Origin: Echinometra lucunter
Taxonomy: Eukaryota; Echinodermata; Echinoidea; Camarodonta; Echinometridae
Length of the DNA stretch: 64,000 bases
Reading direction: 5' to 3'
NCBI GenBank assembly: GCA_029962745.1
Contig: CM057156.1
Span: 33,915,110-33,979,109 of the forward strand
Shown here: in pieces, positions 48,278 through 54,737 of the stretch
Layout of the letters: each line of letters opens with the position of its first letter
Numbering within the stretch: the stretch's first letter is position 1
The notes under the pieces: model-generated
What the model saw: the letters and a program-made list of their open reading frames with translations, nothing else
The model's database searches: none
What the model was told of the DNA's origin: nothing
Made by a program: the position numbers and the translations under genes

Positions 48278-49893
48278 CCTCTTGCACCCTCTGTTGTCTT
48301 GTCTTGCACCAACCCCCTTTCCTTTATCTGACATTTCTCTTTCTCCCTCTTTTAACCAAAATGTTGAGTTTCAAGTCTTTCACTTAGATACATGTTCAAG
48401 AAAATGTATTGAATGAACAATTCATCAAACAAGTCTATATACATTGTAACGTACTGTGTCCATTAATTCTGCTCTTACAACAATATCATCAAACCAAGAA
48501 TACTACTAATAATAGTAATGATAACAATAAATAAAACAATGATGATGATGATGATGATAATAATAATAATGATCATCATCATTGTAATAATAAAGTAATC
48601 ATGAAAAATAAGTATGACAATAATAATTGGAATACTGTACTTTTACTATGTTGAACAGTGTATTACATTTTACTTCATATGTTTCTAGTAGACCTATAGA
48701 TACATCATACATGTACTGTACATGTATTATGTACTAAGAACACTTAAGACTTAGTTTACCCATCGGTGGTTAAGGGTTTGTAATCACCTGCTTGAAGTCT
48801 AGCTTAGCCCTATTAGAAGCAGATTATTGAGTCATAATGCTCCACACGCTTCCATTAATTGGCTTAATGCTGTAAGCAAGTGTGATGATAATTAAAGGGA
48901 ATAAAATCAGGGGGTGATTTAAGGAAAAAAAAAAAATCATTACAGGTAAAAAGCAGATCTACATTATGATTTCATCTGATTTCATCTGACCTCATGTGCT
49001 GTTAGTGTTAGCAGAAATAGCTTTACTACAGAGTTACACAGTGAAATAAAAATAAATACAGAATAATGATAACTTACATGCAGGCCTTAAAGAAAGTGGA
49101 TACTTATAATACATTTTTATTCAATTCTATATTTGAATGTATCTCCTCCTCCTCCTCTCCTCTCCTCTCTTTCTTGTTCTTCTTGTTATCCTTCTTCTCC
49201 TTCTCCTTCTCCTCCTTCTTCTTCTTCTTTCTTCTCCTCTCTTCTTCTTCTTTTCCTCCTCCTTCTCCTTCTTTCTCTCTCCAATCGTATTAATATAAAA
49301 CTACACATTCCTGTATGATGTAGCTGCATGTGCTCTATACAGCACTGTGTTTTTAACACCATATTTTAAATCATGCTATGATTCCAGTCAAAAATGTAGT
49401 CATGTCATGGAGTTGTATTGAAAGTCTAAGGATCAACATAATGAATAATTCTTTTCAAGTCAAGCAACCATTTTCATAATCATTCACAGTGCTCATGAGA
49501 CTGGAACCTTTCTCAGTCCTTTTTAAAAATGAAATAGAGATTAAACGTCACATACCTAGTTCAAGTGACCTGTCAAATACTTTCAGTCAATTATCTTTGC
49601 TTTGAGATGAAAAAAAAAAAACTAGCAAAACTAAGATGTTGTGAAATTTTGTCCTCCAATGGTTGTGATAGGATGTGATTATGTGATAGCAGCAATAATT
49701 TGAGTACATGTACATTATTCTGTTACAGTCAAAAAGCTTGACAAATAATACATGACATGTGTATTTAGTCTGTTATATAGGGTTAAAAACAAGAAAAACT
49801 TGACAACTGTAAAATGGAAACTGTGATGTAACTCACCCGGCTTTCCTCTTCCTTTGCTGCGGGGGAGGGGTGGTTGCTGCATAATGTAGTCTC
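23825..49893 (-). CDS. ARNT: ARNT (HIF-1 beta / Tango) bHLH-PAS transcription factor, 15 exons
   Basis: Fifteen minus-strand exons, each with AG/GT borders and matching phases, encode 755 residues ending in a stop; human ARNT has 789. Order (numbered from the first visible codon): basic RKRK stretch at about 13-17, acidic linker, bHLH at about 49-101, PAS-A about 112-205, PAS-B about 325-430, a Ser/Thr/Gly-rich linker, and a Gln-rich C-terminal activation region. As known for the family, ARNT dimerises in the nucleus with AhR, HIF-alpha, SIM or NPAS proteins and binds the half-site of E-box-like elements. The His, Glu and Arg that contact DNA in [14 protein letters not shown] are present. It resembles ARNT rather than BMAL/cycle, whose bHLH reads differently. 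The N-terminus is incomplete: no start codon was found. Exons are listed separately below. Confidence 0.97.
24221..24628. mobile_element. hAT-like non-autonomous element with 9-bp target duplication
   Basis: The ends AAAGTCCCCAGTTTTCTG and CAGAGAACTGGGGACTTAA are inverted copies, flanked on both sides by GCTTTAGAT (24212-24220 and 24629-24637). An 8-9 bp duplication points to the hAT superfamily. It is 408 bp, with no transposase, and lies in the last ARNT intron. Confidence 0.8.
25569..25725 (-). CDS. ARNT: ARNT exon 14
   Basis: 157 bases. The acceptor is CTAAATAAACAG and the donor G|GTATGC. It encodes [16 protein letters not shown] and ...[14 protein letters not shown], a Ser/Thr/Gln-rich linker without a known fold. 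It starts in phase 0 after exon 13 and ends one base into a Gly codon finished by exon 15. The conservation is compositional; assignment rests on the splice phases and position. Confidence 0.85.
25795..26030. repeat. Tandem duplication, two units of about 125 bp
   Basis: AAATTTTGACTTGAC and GTATAATGCTTGTGC with CATTGTTCCAGAG occur in both 25795-25912 and 25923-26030. Intronic, just beyond the exon 14 acceptor. Confidence 0.85.
26033..26679. mobile_element. TA-flanked foldback element with TTTTCGCG motifs
   Basis: Left CTGTATACGCCAATATTTTCGCG-type end and right CGCGAAAATTTCAGCTCATACAG end, each flanked by TA. ATTTTCGCG recurs several times near both ends in opposite orientations (26048, 26068, 26090; 26590, 26640, 26655). 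About 650 bp. Short terminal CTGTAT plus TTTTCGCG is a pattern seen in mariner-like MITEs; no transposase ORF remains. Confidence 0.7.
27037..27559 (-). CDS. ARNT: ARNT exon 13: linker after PAS-B
   Basis: 523 bases, the largest coding exon. The acceptor is TTTTCTATCAG; the donor is AAA|GTAAGT. One leading G completes the Lys codon split with exon 12, then [16 protein letters not shown]... through ...[13 protein letters not shown]. It is rich in Ser, Gly, Thr and Ala, and looks disordered, as in other ARNT proteins between PAS-B and the activation region. No known motif seen. It is noticeably more GC-rich than the flanking introns, consistent with coding constraint. Confidence 0.92.
27701..28715. 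mobile_element. Repeat element with TTTATGCCTCCG inverted ends and about 144-bp internal tandem repeats
   Basis: ATTTATGCCTCCGCAA at the left and GACGGAGGCATAAAAAT at the right are inverted ends. Between them, units of about 144 bp containing CTATGACCTTTGACC, TCATTGTCCCTCCCATA and GAGTTATCGCGAGAACGA are repeated about six times with divergence. At the left edge is a near-perfect palindrome TCGACCGCG-TG-CGCGGTCGA (27701-27720). In the ARNT intron between exons 12 and 13. The frame open on the plus strand here is repeat-derived. Confidence 0.8.
29067..29217 (-). CDS. ARNT: ARNT exon 12: C-terminal half of PAS-B
   Basis: 151 bases. The acceptor is CTGTTTGCAG, the donor AA|GTAAGA. It encodes [24 protein letters not shown] and ...[15 protein letters not shown], the last beta strands of PAS-B. 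The fold packs against partner PAS-B domains in HIF and AhR complexes. Nearly every position matches or is conservatively changed from human ARNT (VKLKGQVLSVMFRFRSK; EYIICTNT). Phases join exon 11 (GCT, Ala) and exon 13 (AAG, Lys). Confidence 0.97.
29804..29975. repeat. Long imperfect hairpin in an ARNT intron
   Basis: AAATGATGCATG at the left pairs with CATGCATCATTT at the right, and the inner segment TTGAGGCTGTGTTGCATCTAT pairs with ATAGATGCAACACCAGCCTCAA. Arms are about 75-80 bp and the loop about 25 bp. It could be a small foldback element or a transcribed double-stranded RNA structure; it is longer than a usual animal pre-miRNA. Confidence 0.75.
30407..30513 (-). CDS. ARNT: ARNT exon 11: PAS-B central part
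   Basis: 107 bases. Acceptor TTTTTTTCACAG, donor CAAG|GTAAAT. After a base completing Arg it encodes [15 protein letters not shown] and [30 protein letters not shown] is identical to human ARNT, and the HPEDQ-type turn is conserved as HHEDQ. This part forms PAS-B helices at the dimer and coactivator surface. Confidence 0.97.
31060..31252 (-). CDS. ARNT: ARNT exon 10: PAS-A/PAS-B linker and start of PAS-B
   Basis: 193 bases. The acceptor is TTTTCCCTTCAG; the donor CAGAG|GTGAGT. It begins by finishing a Gly codon, then [17 protein letters not shown] (variable linker), [34 protein letters not shown] and the first two bases of Arg. [12 protein letters not shown] and FISRH.I.G.FTFVD are ARNT signatures. 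The linker differs from human and fly, as expected. Confidence 0.97.
31456..31527 (-). pseudogene. Decayed copy (C) of the ARNT exon 9 end
   Basis: On the plus strand, ACCTGCGGGAAGAGG, AGTTCCTTATGTAGCC and CAGCAGCTGCTCTG align with the functional exon end at 31793-31860 but carry many changes and a 10-G run (31470-31479). The intron segment next to it also matches the other units. Not predicted to be an exon: no acceptor, and the peptide is degraded. Confidence 0.7.
31619..31686 (-). pseudogene. Nearly intact copy (B) of the ARNT exon 9 end
   Basis: About 66 bases almost identical to 31791-31856. It still encodes [19 protein letters not shown], with one Tyr to His change, and keeps the G|GTATGC donor. 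There is no polypyrimidine acceptor before it, only a CAG in ATACAG. The tandem unit, exon fragment plus about 100 bases of intron, has a period of about 165-172 bp with copies A (real), B and C. Confidence 0.8.
31793..31990 (-). CDS. ARNT: ARNT exon 9: end of PAS-A
   Basis: 198 bases. The acceptor is TTTCTCCTGCAG; the donor GCAG|GTATGC. It completes the Ser codon split with the 30-base exon 8, then encodes [19 protein letters not shown], a variable stretch, and [29 protein letters not shown] and [12 protein letters not shown] are diagnostic for ARNT. Two partial tandem copies of its last about 66 bases lie downstream in the intron. Confidence 0.98.
32465..33238. mobile_element. piggyBac-like non-autonomous element with TTAA target duplication
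   Basis: TTAA at 32461-32464 and 33239-33242 flanks inverted ends that begin CCCTATCTAGCCC, identical over 13 bases on both sides. TTAA plus CCC ends is the piggyBac signature. The left end runs straight into 43 G (32478-32520); the right end has a small hairpin (AGGCTAT...ATAGCCT) before a 16-C run (33185-33200). It is 774 bp with no transposase, in the ARNT intron 47 bases beyond the exon 8 donor. Confidence 0.85.
33289..33318 (-). CDS. ARNT: ARNT exon 8: 30-base microexon in PAS-A
   Basis: Only 30 bases between TTATCTTTTCAG and T|GTAAGT. It finishes a Thr codon, encodes GTVKKEGHQ and starts a Ser. The joined product reads [17 protein letters not shown], matching human DLKTGTVKKEGQQSSMR. 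The motif is one of the most conserved parts of ARNT, so the exon is certain despite its size. It is a multiple of three, so skipping it would delete ten residues in frame. Confidence 0.96.
33660..34100. repeat. Probable repeat with GACCGAC/CCGACTGAC motifs
   Basis: CAAACCCGACTGACCCTA, TGCCGACCGACCCTA and ACGACCGACTGACAAACCC recur with A, T and G runs between them (9 G at 34009-34017). Intronic. Open frames here show no family similarity. Confidence 0.45.
34317..34434 (-). CDS. ARNT: ARNT exon 7: PAS-A middle
   Basis: 118 bases. Acceptor TTTTTTGCTAG, donor A|GTGAGT. It encodes [19 protein letters not shown], then [10 protein letters not shown] and GRILDLK, ending one base into Thr. Human reads SEWFGSTLYDQVHPDDVDK and REQLSTSE...GRILDLKT. 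The segment carries the PAS-A helices that pair with the partner protein. Confidence 0.97.
34534..34735 (+). mobile_element. tRNA-derived SINE
   Basis: A tRNA-like head has a good RNA polymerase III A box, TAGCTCAGTTGG (34544-34555), and a weaker B box, GTTCAAAACC (34588-34597). The body follows with GGTAAGGCATTAATCC and GGAGAGGACTTACAGCC. The head lacks a clean acceptor stem, so it is not a functional tRNA. Echinoderm genomes carry tRNA-derived repeats of this sort, but the family name was not verified. Confidence 0.75.
34926..35205. mobile_element. Transposon with CAGTGGCGTAGCTAGG end and 11-bp flanking duplication
   Basis: The direct repeat GTGATAGATTC occurs at 34915-34925 and 35206-35216, immediately flanking the element. 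The left end is CAGTGGCGTAGCTAGG; the right end reads in reverse as CCGCTTAGCCAGAGG. A pyrimidine-rich middle follows AGCGGAAGCTCTGAC. The copy at 54738-55027 is the same family in reverse. Open frames across it are not protein-coding. Confidence 0.75.
35390..35520. repeat. Purine-rich AGAGACAG repeat
   Basis: Low-complexity GAGA/GACAGAGAG sequence of about 120 bases in an ARNT intron. Confidence 0.8.
35838..35930 (-). CDS. ARNT: ARNT exon 6: PAS-A core start
   Basis: 93 bases, 31 whole codons, phase 0 at both ends. Acceptor TTTTCCACAAG, donor CAG|GTAATA. It encodes [19 protein letters not shown] and [12 protein letters not shown]. The human equivalent [31 protein letters not shown] is nearly identical. 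It forms the first PAS-A strands and is in-frame skippable. Confidence 0.98.
36660..36800. repeat. Dispersed repeat, second copy
   Basis: GTCAAAGAGTTTGAAG, ATAACATAAGACCTCAC and GGAATGGCTGTTTGATTC match 16770-17160 on the same strand. This copy lacks the pogo-like insertion. Confidence 0.65.
37080..37165. repeat. Imperfect hairpin GGAATGGCATGTG
   Basis: GGAATGGCATGTGGGT and GGGTTCACA at the left are mirrored by TGTGAACCCACACATGCC and ATTCC at the right. Arms are about 27 bases. Intronic. Confidence 0.6.
37567..37646 (-). CDS. ARNT: ARNT exon 5: link from bHLH to PAS-A
   Basis: 80 bases. Acceptor CATCTCCTACAG, donor GAG|GTAAGT. It finishes a Gly codon, then encodes [20 protein letters not shown] and KHLILE. 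Human reads [26 protein letters not shown] is identical. The segment is the helix joining helix 2 of the bHLH to PAS-A. Confidence 0.98.
37676..37890. mobile_element. Possible decayed foldback element with poly-G
   Basis: Left CACAAATTCACAATAGAAG/TTTAAACC and right CCTCCTTTGTGAATTCGGGCC are similar in reverse and resemble the ends of the 22297-22702 element. A 16-G run sits just inside the left end (about 37709-37724). Confidence 0.45.
39322..39532. repeat. 30-base direct repeat pair
   Basis: AAAATAGGCTGAAATCTTAT plus CATATTTTGG occurs at 39322-39351 and 39503-39532, spaced 181 bp. Intronic. Confidence 0.85.
41198..41355 (-). CDS. ARNT: ARNT exon 4: basic helix-loop-helix domain
   Basis: 158 bases. 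The acceptor is TCTTTCCCATACAG and the donor G|GTAGGA. The first G completes the Arg of KERFAR; the exon then reads [40 protein letters not shown] and [12 protein letters not shown]. It differs from human ARNT at a single position (Ser for Thr in VP(S/T)CSA). The His, Glu and Arg of the basic helix that read the GTG half-site are intact. The whole bHLH lies in this one exon. Confidence 0.99.
42420..42726. repeat. 26-bp intronic tandem repeat next to a splice donor
   Basis: About eleven units of GAAAGTTTGGAACTGAAATC plus AAGTTT; most central units are nearly identical. It ends 22 bases from the exon 3 donor on the intron side. Confidence 0.95.
42748..42786 (-). CDS. ARNT: ARNT exon 3: [11 protein letters not shown] microexon
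   Basis: 39 bases. Acceptor TTTTATTGTTAG, donor CG|GTAAGA. It completes an Arg codon, then encodes [12 protein letters not shown] and the first two bases of Arg, leading into ENHSE. Human has DKERLARENHSE and an upstream DKERFAR. It enters and leaves in the same phase, so it can be included or skipped without breaking the frame. Confidence 0.93.
43730..43777 (-). CDS. ARNT: ARNT exon 2: acidic SDDGEDDD microexon
   Basis: 48 bases. Acceptor CTCTCTACCCAG, donor AG|GTGACT. It encodes [15 protein letters not shown], then two bases of Arg. Human ARNT has a 15-residue alternative segment starting SDDEQSS at the equivalent place, encoded by a cassette exon. The same size class, start and phase make this the likely counterpart, hence possibly alternatively spliced here too. 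Confidence 0.85.
43961..44461. mobile_element. Foldback element containing a TTCGTTATTC-type tandem repeat
   Basis: Left TATTTCTTGAAACCATCATAAG and right CTTATGACGATGTCAAGAAAT are inverted ends. Between them, CTAACGAACCTT/TCGGAATAACGAA units repeat irregularly (about 44050-44340). Near the right is a hairpin GGACATCCCACTGAAACATG / CATGTTTCAAGGGATGTCC. In the first visible ARNT intron. Confidence 0.7.
45345..45364. repeat. (CT)n microsatellite
   Basis: Ten CT units followed by CACACA. Confidence 0.9.
46393..46552. mobile_element. Foldback MITE with GGGGCC(T/C)GTTGCATAAAA ends
   Basis: Left GGGGCCTGTTGCATAAAAC and right GTTTTATGCAACGGGCCCC are inverted copies. TTTTGCCAGAC and GGCAAAA motifs alternate inside, so much of the 160 bp can pair. 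Ends of this kind are common among short non-autonomous DNA elements in animals. Confidence 0.8.
47140..47200. repeat. (GA)n/(CA)n low complexity
   Basis: GAGAGAGA and CACACACA runs with interruptions. Confidence 0.85.
48230..48285. repeat. (CT)n microsatellite
   Basis: CT-rich run with about 15 uninterrupted units. Confidence 0.9.
48541..48595. repeat. (GAT)n/(AAT)n microsatellite
   Basis: GATGATGAT followed by AATAATAAT and CATCATCAT. Confidence 0.9.
49141..49281. repeat. Homopyrimidine TCC/TTC tract, about 140 bases
   Basis: Almost pure C and T on the plus strand (CTCCTCCTCC, CTTCTTCTTC). A purine tract of similar type lies at 49981-50200. Confidence 0.9.
49837..49893 (-). CDS. ARNT: ARNT visible exon 1: basic KRK stretch (N-terminal part)
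   Basis: 57 bases. The acceptor is TTTCTCCTTGTGTCTTACAG, strong; the donor is GG|GTGAGT. Only one frame joins exon 2: it reads [18 protein letters not shown], then two bases of Gly. RKRK followed by an acidic stretch fits the nuclear localisation region of the family (AIKRRPG...DDD in human). The incoming phase needs two bases from an unseen upstream exon that should carry the start codon. Confidence is lower than for the domain exons because the N-terminus is poorly conserved. Confidence 0.72.
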
Positions 49894-49980
49894 CTGTAAG
49901 ACACAAGGAGAAATTAATTTCAGTTACTGACTTAGGAAATGATCCATTAAAAACTTCTCAGCATGCTTGTGGAGCATATG

Positions 49981-50200
49981 AAGAAGAAGATATGGGGAGT
50001 GAGAGACCAGAGAGAGAGGAGTAGAGGAGAAGGGGGTAGAAAAGAGAGGAATGAGGGGGAAGAGGAAGGAGAAAGGAAAGATAGGAAGTAGGAGGGATGG
50101 AGAAGGGAAGGAAGGAGAGGAGGGGATTAGAGGAGGAAAAGGGGAGAGAGGTAGGGGAGGGGAGGGAAGGAGGATTGATGGAATGGAGGAGGGCCCCCTT
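49981..50200. repeat. Polypurine tract next to the assembly gap
   Basis: Over 200 bases of mainly A and G (GGGGAAGAGGAAGG-type). Both gap edges are also purine-rich. Confidence 0.9.
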
Positions 50201-50295
50201 TTAAAGTTTTGATGGTAATTTCATTAAAATACCATGGTACCCATAGTACTTCTTTTAAAACTTTTCCTGCAGGGGAAAGGAGAGGAGGAGGGGAG

Positions 50296-50795
50296 NNNNN
50301 NNNNNNNNNNNNNNNNNNNNNNNNNNNNNNNNNNNNNNNNNNNNNNNNNNNNNNNNNNNNNNNNNNNNNNNNNNNNNNNNNNNNNNNNNNNNNNNNNNNN
50401 NNNNNNNNNNNNNNNNNNNNNNNNNNNNNNNNNNNNNNNNNNNNNNNNNNNNNNNNNNNNNNNNNNNNNNNNNNNNNNNNNNNNNNNNNNNNNNNNNNNN
50501 NNNNNNNNNNNNNNNNNNNNNNNNNNNNNNNNNNNNNNNNNNNNNNNNNNNNNNNNNNNNNNNNNNNNNNNNNNNNNNNNNNNNNNNNNNNNNNNNNNNN
50601 NNNNNNNNNNNNNNNNNNNNNNNNNNNNNNNNNNNNNNNNNNNNNNNNNNNNNNNNNNNNNNNNNNNNNNNNNNNNNNNNNNNNNNNNNNNNNNNNNNNN
50701 NNNNNNNNNNNNNNNNNNNNNNNNNNNNNNNNNNNNNNNNNNNNNNNNNNNNNNNNNNNNNNNNNNNNNNNNNNNNNNNNNNNNNNNNNNNNNNN
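50296..50795. other. Assembly gap, 500 N
   Basis: Exactly 500 N, a typical placeholder, so its true length is unknown. Edges are GGAGAGGAGGAGGGGAG on the left and AGAAGGGGAGGAGGGGG on the right. The missing first ARNT exon could lie here or further right. Confidence 0.98.
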
Positions 50796-51387
50796 AGAAG
50801 GGGAGGAGGGGGTGAAATACACTAAAGAACTGACTGAACATATGAAATCTTGCACAGATAAAAGCACTTTAATGAATATTATTGCCCAATGATCCCATAA
50901 CTCTCCCAAGTAGATAATGGTCAGACCTGCTCATCGCTATATAAATGTACACAGTATGCTCATTGGTTAATGCACACCACGCATGATATATGAATGAATG
51001 AATGAACGAATGAATTAAAATATTACCAAAAATTACCAAAATCACAATACAATAATTCACAGTGATACATACATCTTGGTAAGGGGAGCTAACAAATGGC
51101 ATACGCTAATCGAGGTTAGCCCCACAAAGTTGATTACATGAAATGAATCAATGTTATAACCAATTGATTGAAATTTAGCTGATCTCTGATATATATATTT
51201 TTAAATAGCACAATGATATACAATATTTACAATATCAGTAACAGTAATAGCCTTGGCAACAAGAAGAATAGTGATATCAAATATCAAGTGAATTCATAAT
51301 AAATAAAAAATAAACAATAATGACATGCATGAATATTCCTAAAATGAGATTTCAATATGCACATCCCCATGTCAGCATAGTCTGATA
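50796..51387. other. Upstream region, nothing recognised
   Basis: AT-rich sequence with a short GAATGAATGAAC repeat (50993-51014). No ARNT-like start exon identified. Confidence 0.4.
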
Positions 51388-52242
51388 TAGGGCTGTTACC
51401 GAACCGCCGAACCGAACGGAAATTCGCCGAACATGGCACTTCTGAACAGGACCGAACCGAACCGAACTCAAAGGCCAAGTTCGGAAGTTCAGCAGTTTAT
51501 AATACAGGATCACTGATTCAGCCCTTGTCCTGAATTAATAATGCTAAATGGGAGATACACCTTTGCTTTATTAAAAAATTAATACATACATTTATTGGCG
51601 GAATTTCTTTTAATTCATCTTCTAAAAGTTTTTCTTAAATAAAATATAGAACAACACTTAATACAGCTTGTGTCTCATATTTCCTTTGATTCTGATAAAT
51701 TTCATAACATTTAGCACCATAAATTCTAGTTGTTTTCCCCCAAAATCATGTTAAAAGCTTCAAAATATGCCAAAGATACTCACGATTGTAACTGATCGTA
51801 AAAAGATCATGATCGCTTAACAATCATGATCGATCATAATACTAAATAAATTTTTTTTTAAAAATTAATAGAAAAACACTGCTTTATTGATAATTTCTTT
51901 AAATATTTTCATTCCTTTCCTTTATTTCGATTTTTCAAAAAAAAATTCTCTTGTTTTCTATTAATCAGTATATGAAAATTATCTTTCCCTTTCATTCAGA
52001 AAATAAAATAGATAACAAAGAATCATGCAATAAATGCATACAAAATATATTTATGAGAAACAGTGACTTCCAAATGTAGTAAAGATAGAGGGTTCTGGTG
52101 GTCATTTGTTATAGATGCTCACCCTTTTATTTTTTTCATACTGTATTGCCGAACCCCGAACCGAACCCAAATTCGGAAATAAAAGTGCCGAACTCTACCA
52201 AACCGAACTGAACTCGAACATGGTGCTAAATTTACAGCCCTA
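51388..52242. mobile_element. hAT-like element with TAGGGCTGT ends and ACCGAA repeats
   Basis: Left TAGGGCTGTTACCGAACC and right TTTACAGCCCTA are inverted ends. The flanks GTCTGATA (51380-51387) and GAGTGATA (52243-52250) agree at six of eight bases, as an aged 8-bp duplication would. CCGAACCGAAC units lie inside both ends. About 855 bp, no transposase. Confidence 0.7.
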
Positions 52243-52749
52243 GAGTGATACACGTACATGTAGTTTTAACCCATTAAATATTGAATTCTCTCTTTCCCCT
52301 AGATTTTATACAGGCGTAAAAATCGTAAAATCATTGGTATCACAATGGTATCACATTTAAATTATTCATGAGTGTGATGACATCTTCTCTCAAAATGAAA
52401 ATGTCTGGACCTTTGTTGGCAAGTTTATATTTTTTCGGTACAGCGGTACAGCACTAACATTAGATCTTAAAAAATCTGCCCATCTTCTGTCAATATTTTC
52501 ACAATTCCTTCCCAAATTTGCAATTTCAGAGAAAATTTGTCCTAATTAATTCTAGGTTCCAATATCCATTGGAATGATTGATGCTATCCAATTTTAGAAA
52601 AATTTTTCTATTGTTTTAGATATGCCCTGTGCATGAAATATGAAAATCTGCCAAGTTTGGACACACATTACCTTGCATTTGGTGTGACTTTGCAACTATG
52701 TCTGTGAGTGCGATCTGCCTGTCGTTAATGAATGTCTTTTTTTTTCCAG

Positions 52750-53255
52750 TTGATCGATGGGGGGGGGGGGGGGGGGGTCGTATGTCTGGACACTTAACAA
52801 AAGTGAAACTTTCTCTTTTGTCTTTGGATTTAGCAAAAACTATTCATCAAATAGCACTAATCATCATCAATATTTGTTCTCTATAATATTTTCTTCTAAC
52901 ACAAGTGTTAGGATGGGGGGTTGGGTGTCCGGACACGTAACAAAAATGAAGCCGCCTTTTTTGTTTTTGGATTAAACAAAAACTATGCATTGATTTGTGT
53001 TAATCATCATCAATATTTGTTCTCTATAATATTGTCTAACATTTTGTGCTAAAACATTTAAGAGATTTGCTTGTGAACTTTTTCATTTGGCTGTTTAAAA
53101 TCGACTGTCCGGATACACAACCTGTCCGGACACCCAACAACTTGGTATACTGTTAGAAAATTTAAGAAATATTGCTTGTTATTGAACACTTCTTTTAAAT
53201 GGCCGTTTTAAATCGACTGTCTGGACGCACAACCTCTCCGGACACAGCAGCACAT
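52750..53255. repeat. Tandem duplications with GTCCGGACAC
   Basis: A unit with GTCTGGACACTTAACAAAAG, GCAAAAACTATTCAT and ATCATCATCAATATTTG occurs twice (about 52785 and 52928). A second unit with TTTAAAATCGACTGTC and CACAACCT...CCGGACAC occurs twice (about 53093 and 53205). A 16-G run at about 52759-52776 precedes them. Confidence 0.8.
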
Positions 53256-53900
53256 AGATCTACATAGTACATGTAGATCTAGAGCTCCCTCTGTCTAACT
53301 CAAACATTAACTGGCAGAAGACTTCTACCAGACTCCATAAGTCAGGATGTAAAGACTGCTACTGCTGCTGCCAGAGCAGTACGTTTATGCAGGAGCCCGC
53401 GACGGCCGAAGCCGTGCACTAAACTGATCATGCACACAGTAATATTGTAGACCTAGACTATACATTATACATTTCCAATCCACGAACACAACCACTTAGC
53501 CCAGTAAGTGACTTACTTTACCCTATTTACAATCGGACACACATATGAAAAAAAATGTTCACAAAAGCCAGTAACATAATTAATATAAATGCATTTAAAC
53601 AAATTGACTTACTTGTTGTATTCTCTTCAAATGTCTTTCACTTTGTTGCTCCCTTATCCTGTCTCGGAAGACCTCATCAATCGGCAAGGAAAGGTCACAA
53701 ATTTTGTTTACTCAATACGAGTCAGAGGTACGAATTAAGCCGCTGCGTACAATCGTATATCATGTGTAAATTGCATATGCTTCACCCTAGAAGCCAGTAG
53801 CTATTTTTATTTTCTCAGGTTATCCATTTTATGGTAGCTTATAATAAACTAATAAGAATGGTAAAATATTTTAGACCCAGTATACCGTATGATATTCCCG
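53256..53900. other. Upstream region, no supported gene
   Basis: A somewhat GC-richer patch at 53340-53430 and an exon-like minus-strand stretch (see findings) were examined; neither gives an in-phase first exon for ARNT. Confidence 0.35.
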
Positions 53901-54737
53901 GGATGCATAGTTGCCAGAGTTGGCATAATTATGCTTTTTGGCATAATTTTGACCGCTTCAGCATCTGGCATTATGCTTGGCATAATTTGACACAATTTAG
54001 CATAATTTTAGCATAATTTGGGACTTTTTTGGTGAAACATTTTTCCCCGACCCTACAAAATATGAGACAACTAGCCCTTGCTGAACGGAGGGTGAGCGGT
54101 CTCGGGGTGACTGAGTTGTCTCTCGGGTGAGTTGTCCAAAATTTAAACTAGGTCAACGTCATGGGTAGCAGGCTCGCAGCATGGTGCTTTCACCTTTGCG
54201 ACTTCGTCACGCACTTTTTGTGCAGCGCATACTCGGTACATTATGCACCAATGCATGGCAAATGCCACCGTACCGGGGTCAGGGTGTACTGTGCTGCCTG
54301 TGCAGCGACCTGCGACGACGGGTCATGCATGATCACTGGCGTACTGGAGGGGGGGGGGGGGGGGGCTTGGGGGGCGACAGCCCCCCCCCCCCCAAATAAA
54401 TTTCAACCATGGTTTATTTTCAATTTTATATAAGTGTTATCACACGAATTTCATTACTTCTTCCTAGACTCCCTTTCTACTGTTAAGTAACGCATTCACA
54501 ATTTCCCAAATAGCATGCATAGCAAGGCAGAAAACACGCATAATATCAATACTAATGTGTTTTATGATATAACACTTGGTTTTATCTGTTTATCTGACAA
54601 TGGATTCAAACTTTGATAATGAATATTCTTAGATTTACCAAAACTAGACACGGGCTTTAAGTTTGCAGTCCCAAAAAGTGTTCTTTTACAGAGATGCAAA
54701 CCATCAATACTGCAAAAAACTCCTTTACCATGGGAGT

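Larger units (their letters stand above)
44470..49836 (-). other. ARNT intron between visible exons 1 and 2, remainder
   Basis: No further exon recognised; exons 1 and 2 already join in phase. It contains CT, GA and GAT microsatellites, a foldback MITE (46393-46552) and a homopyrimidine stretch (49141-49281). Confidence 0.5.

Noticed and set aside
50127..50909. Open frames running through the N gap
   Set aside because: They consist mostly of unknown bases.
53290..53420. GC-richer patch with ATGGAGTCTGGTAGAAG on the minus strand as ARNT first exon
   Set aside because: The frame stops after twelve codons, and a donor at G|GTAGAA would leave one base, whereas visible exon 1 needs two.
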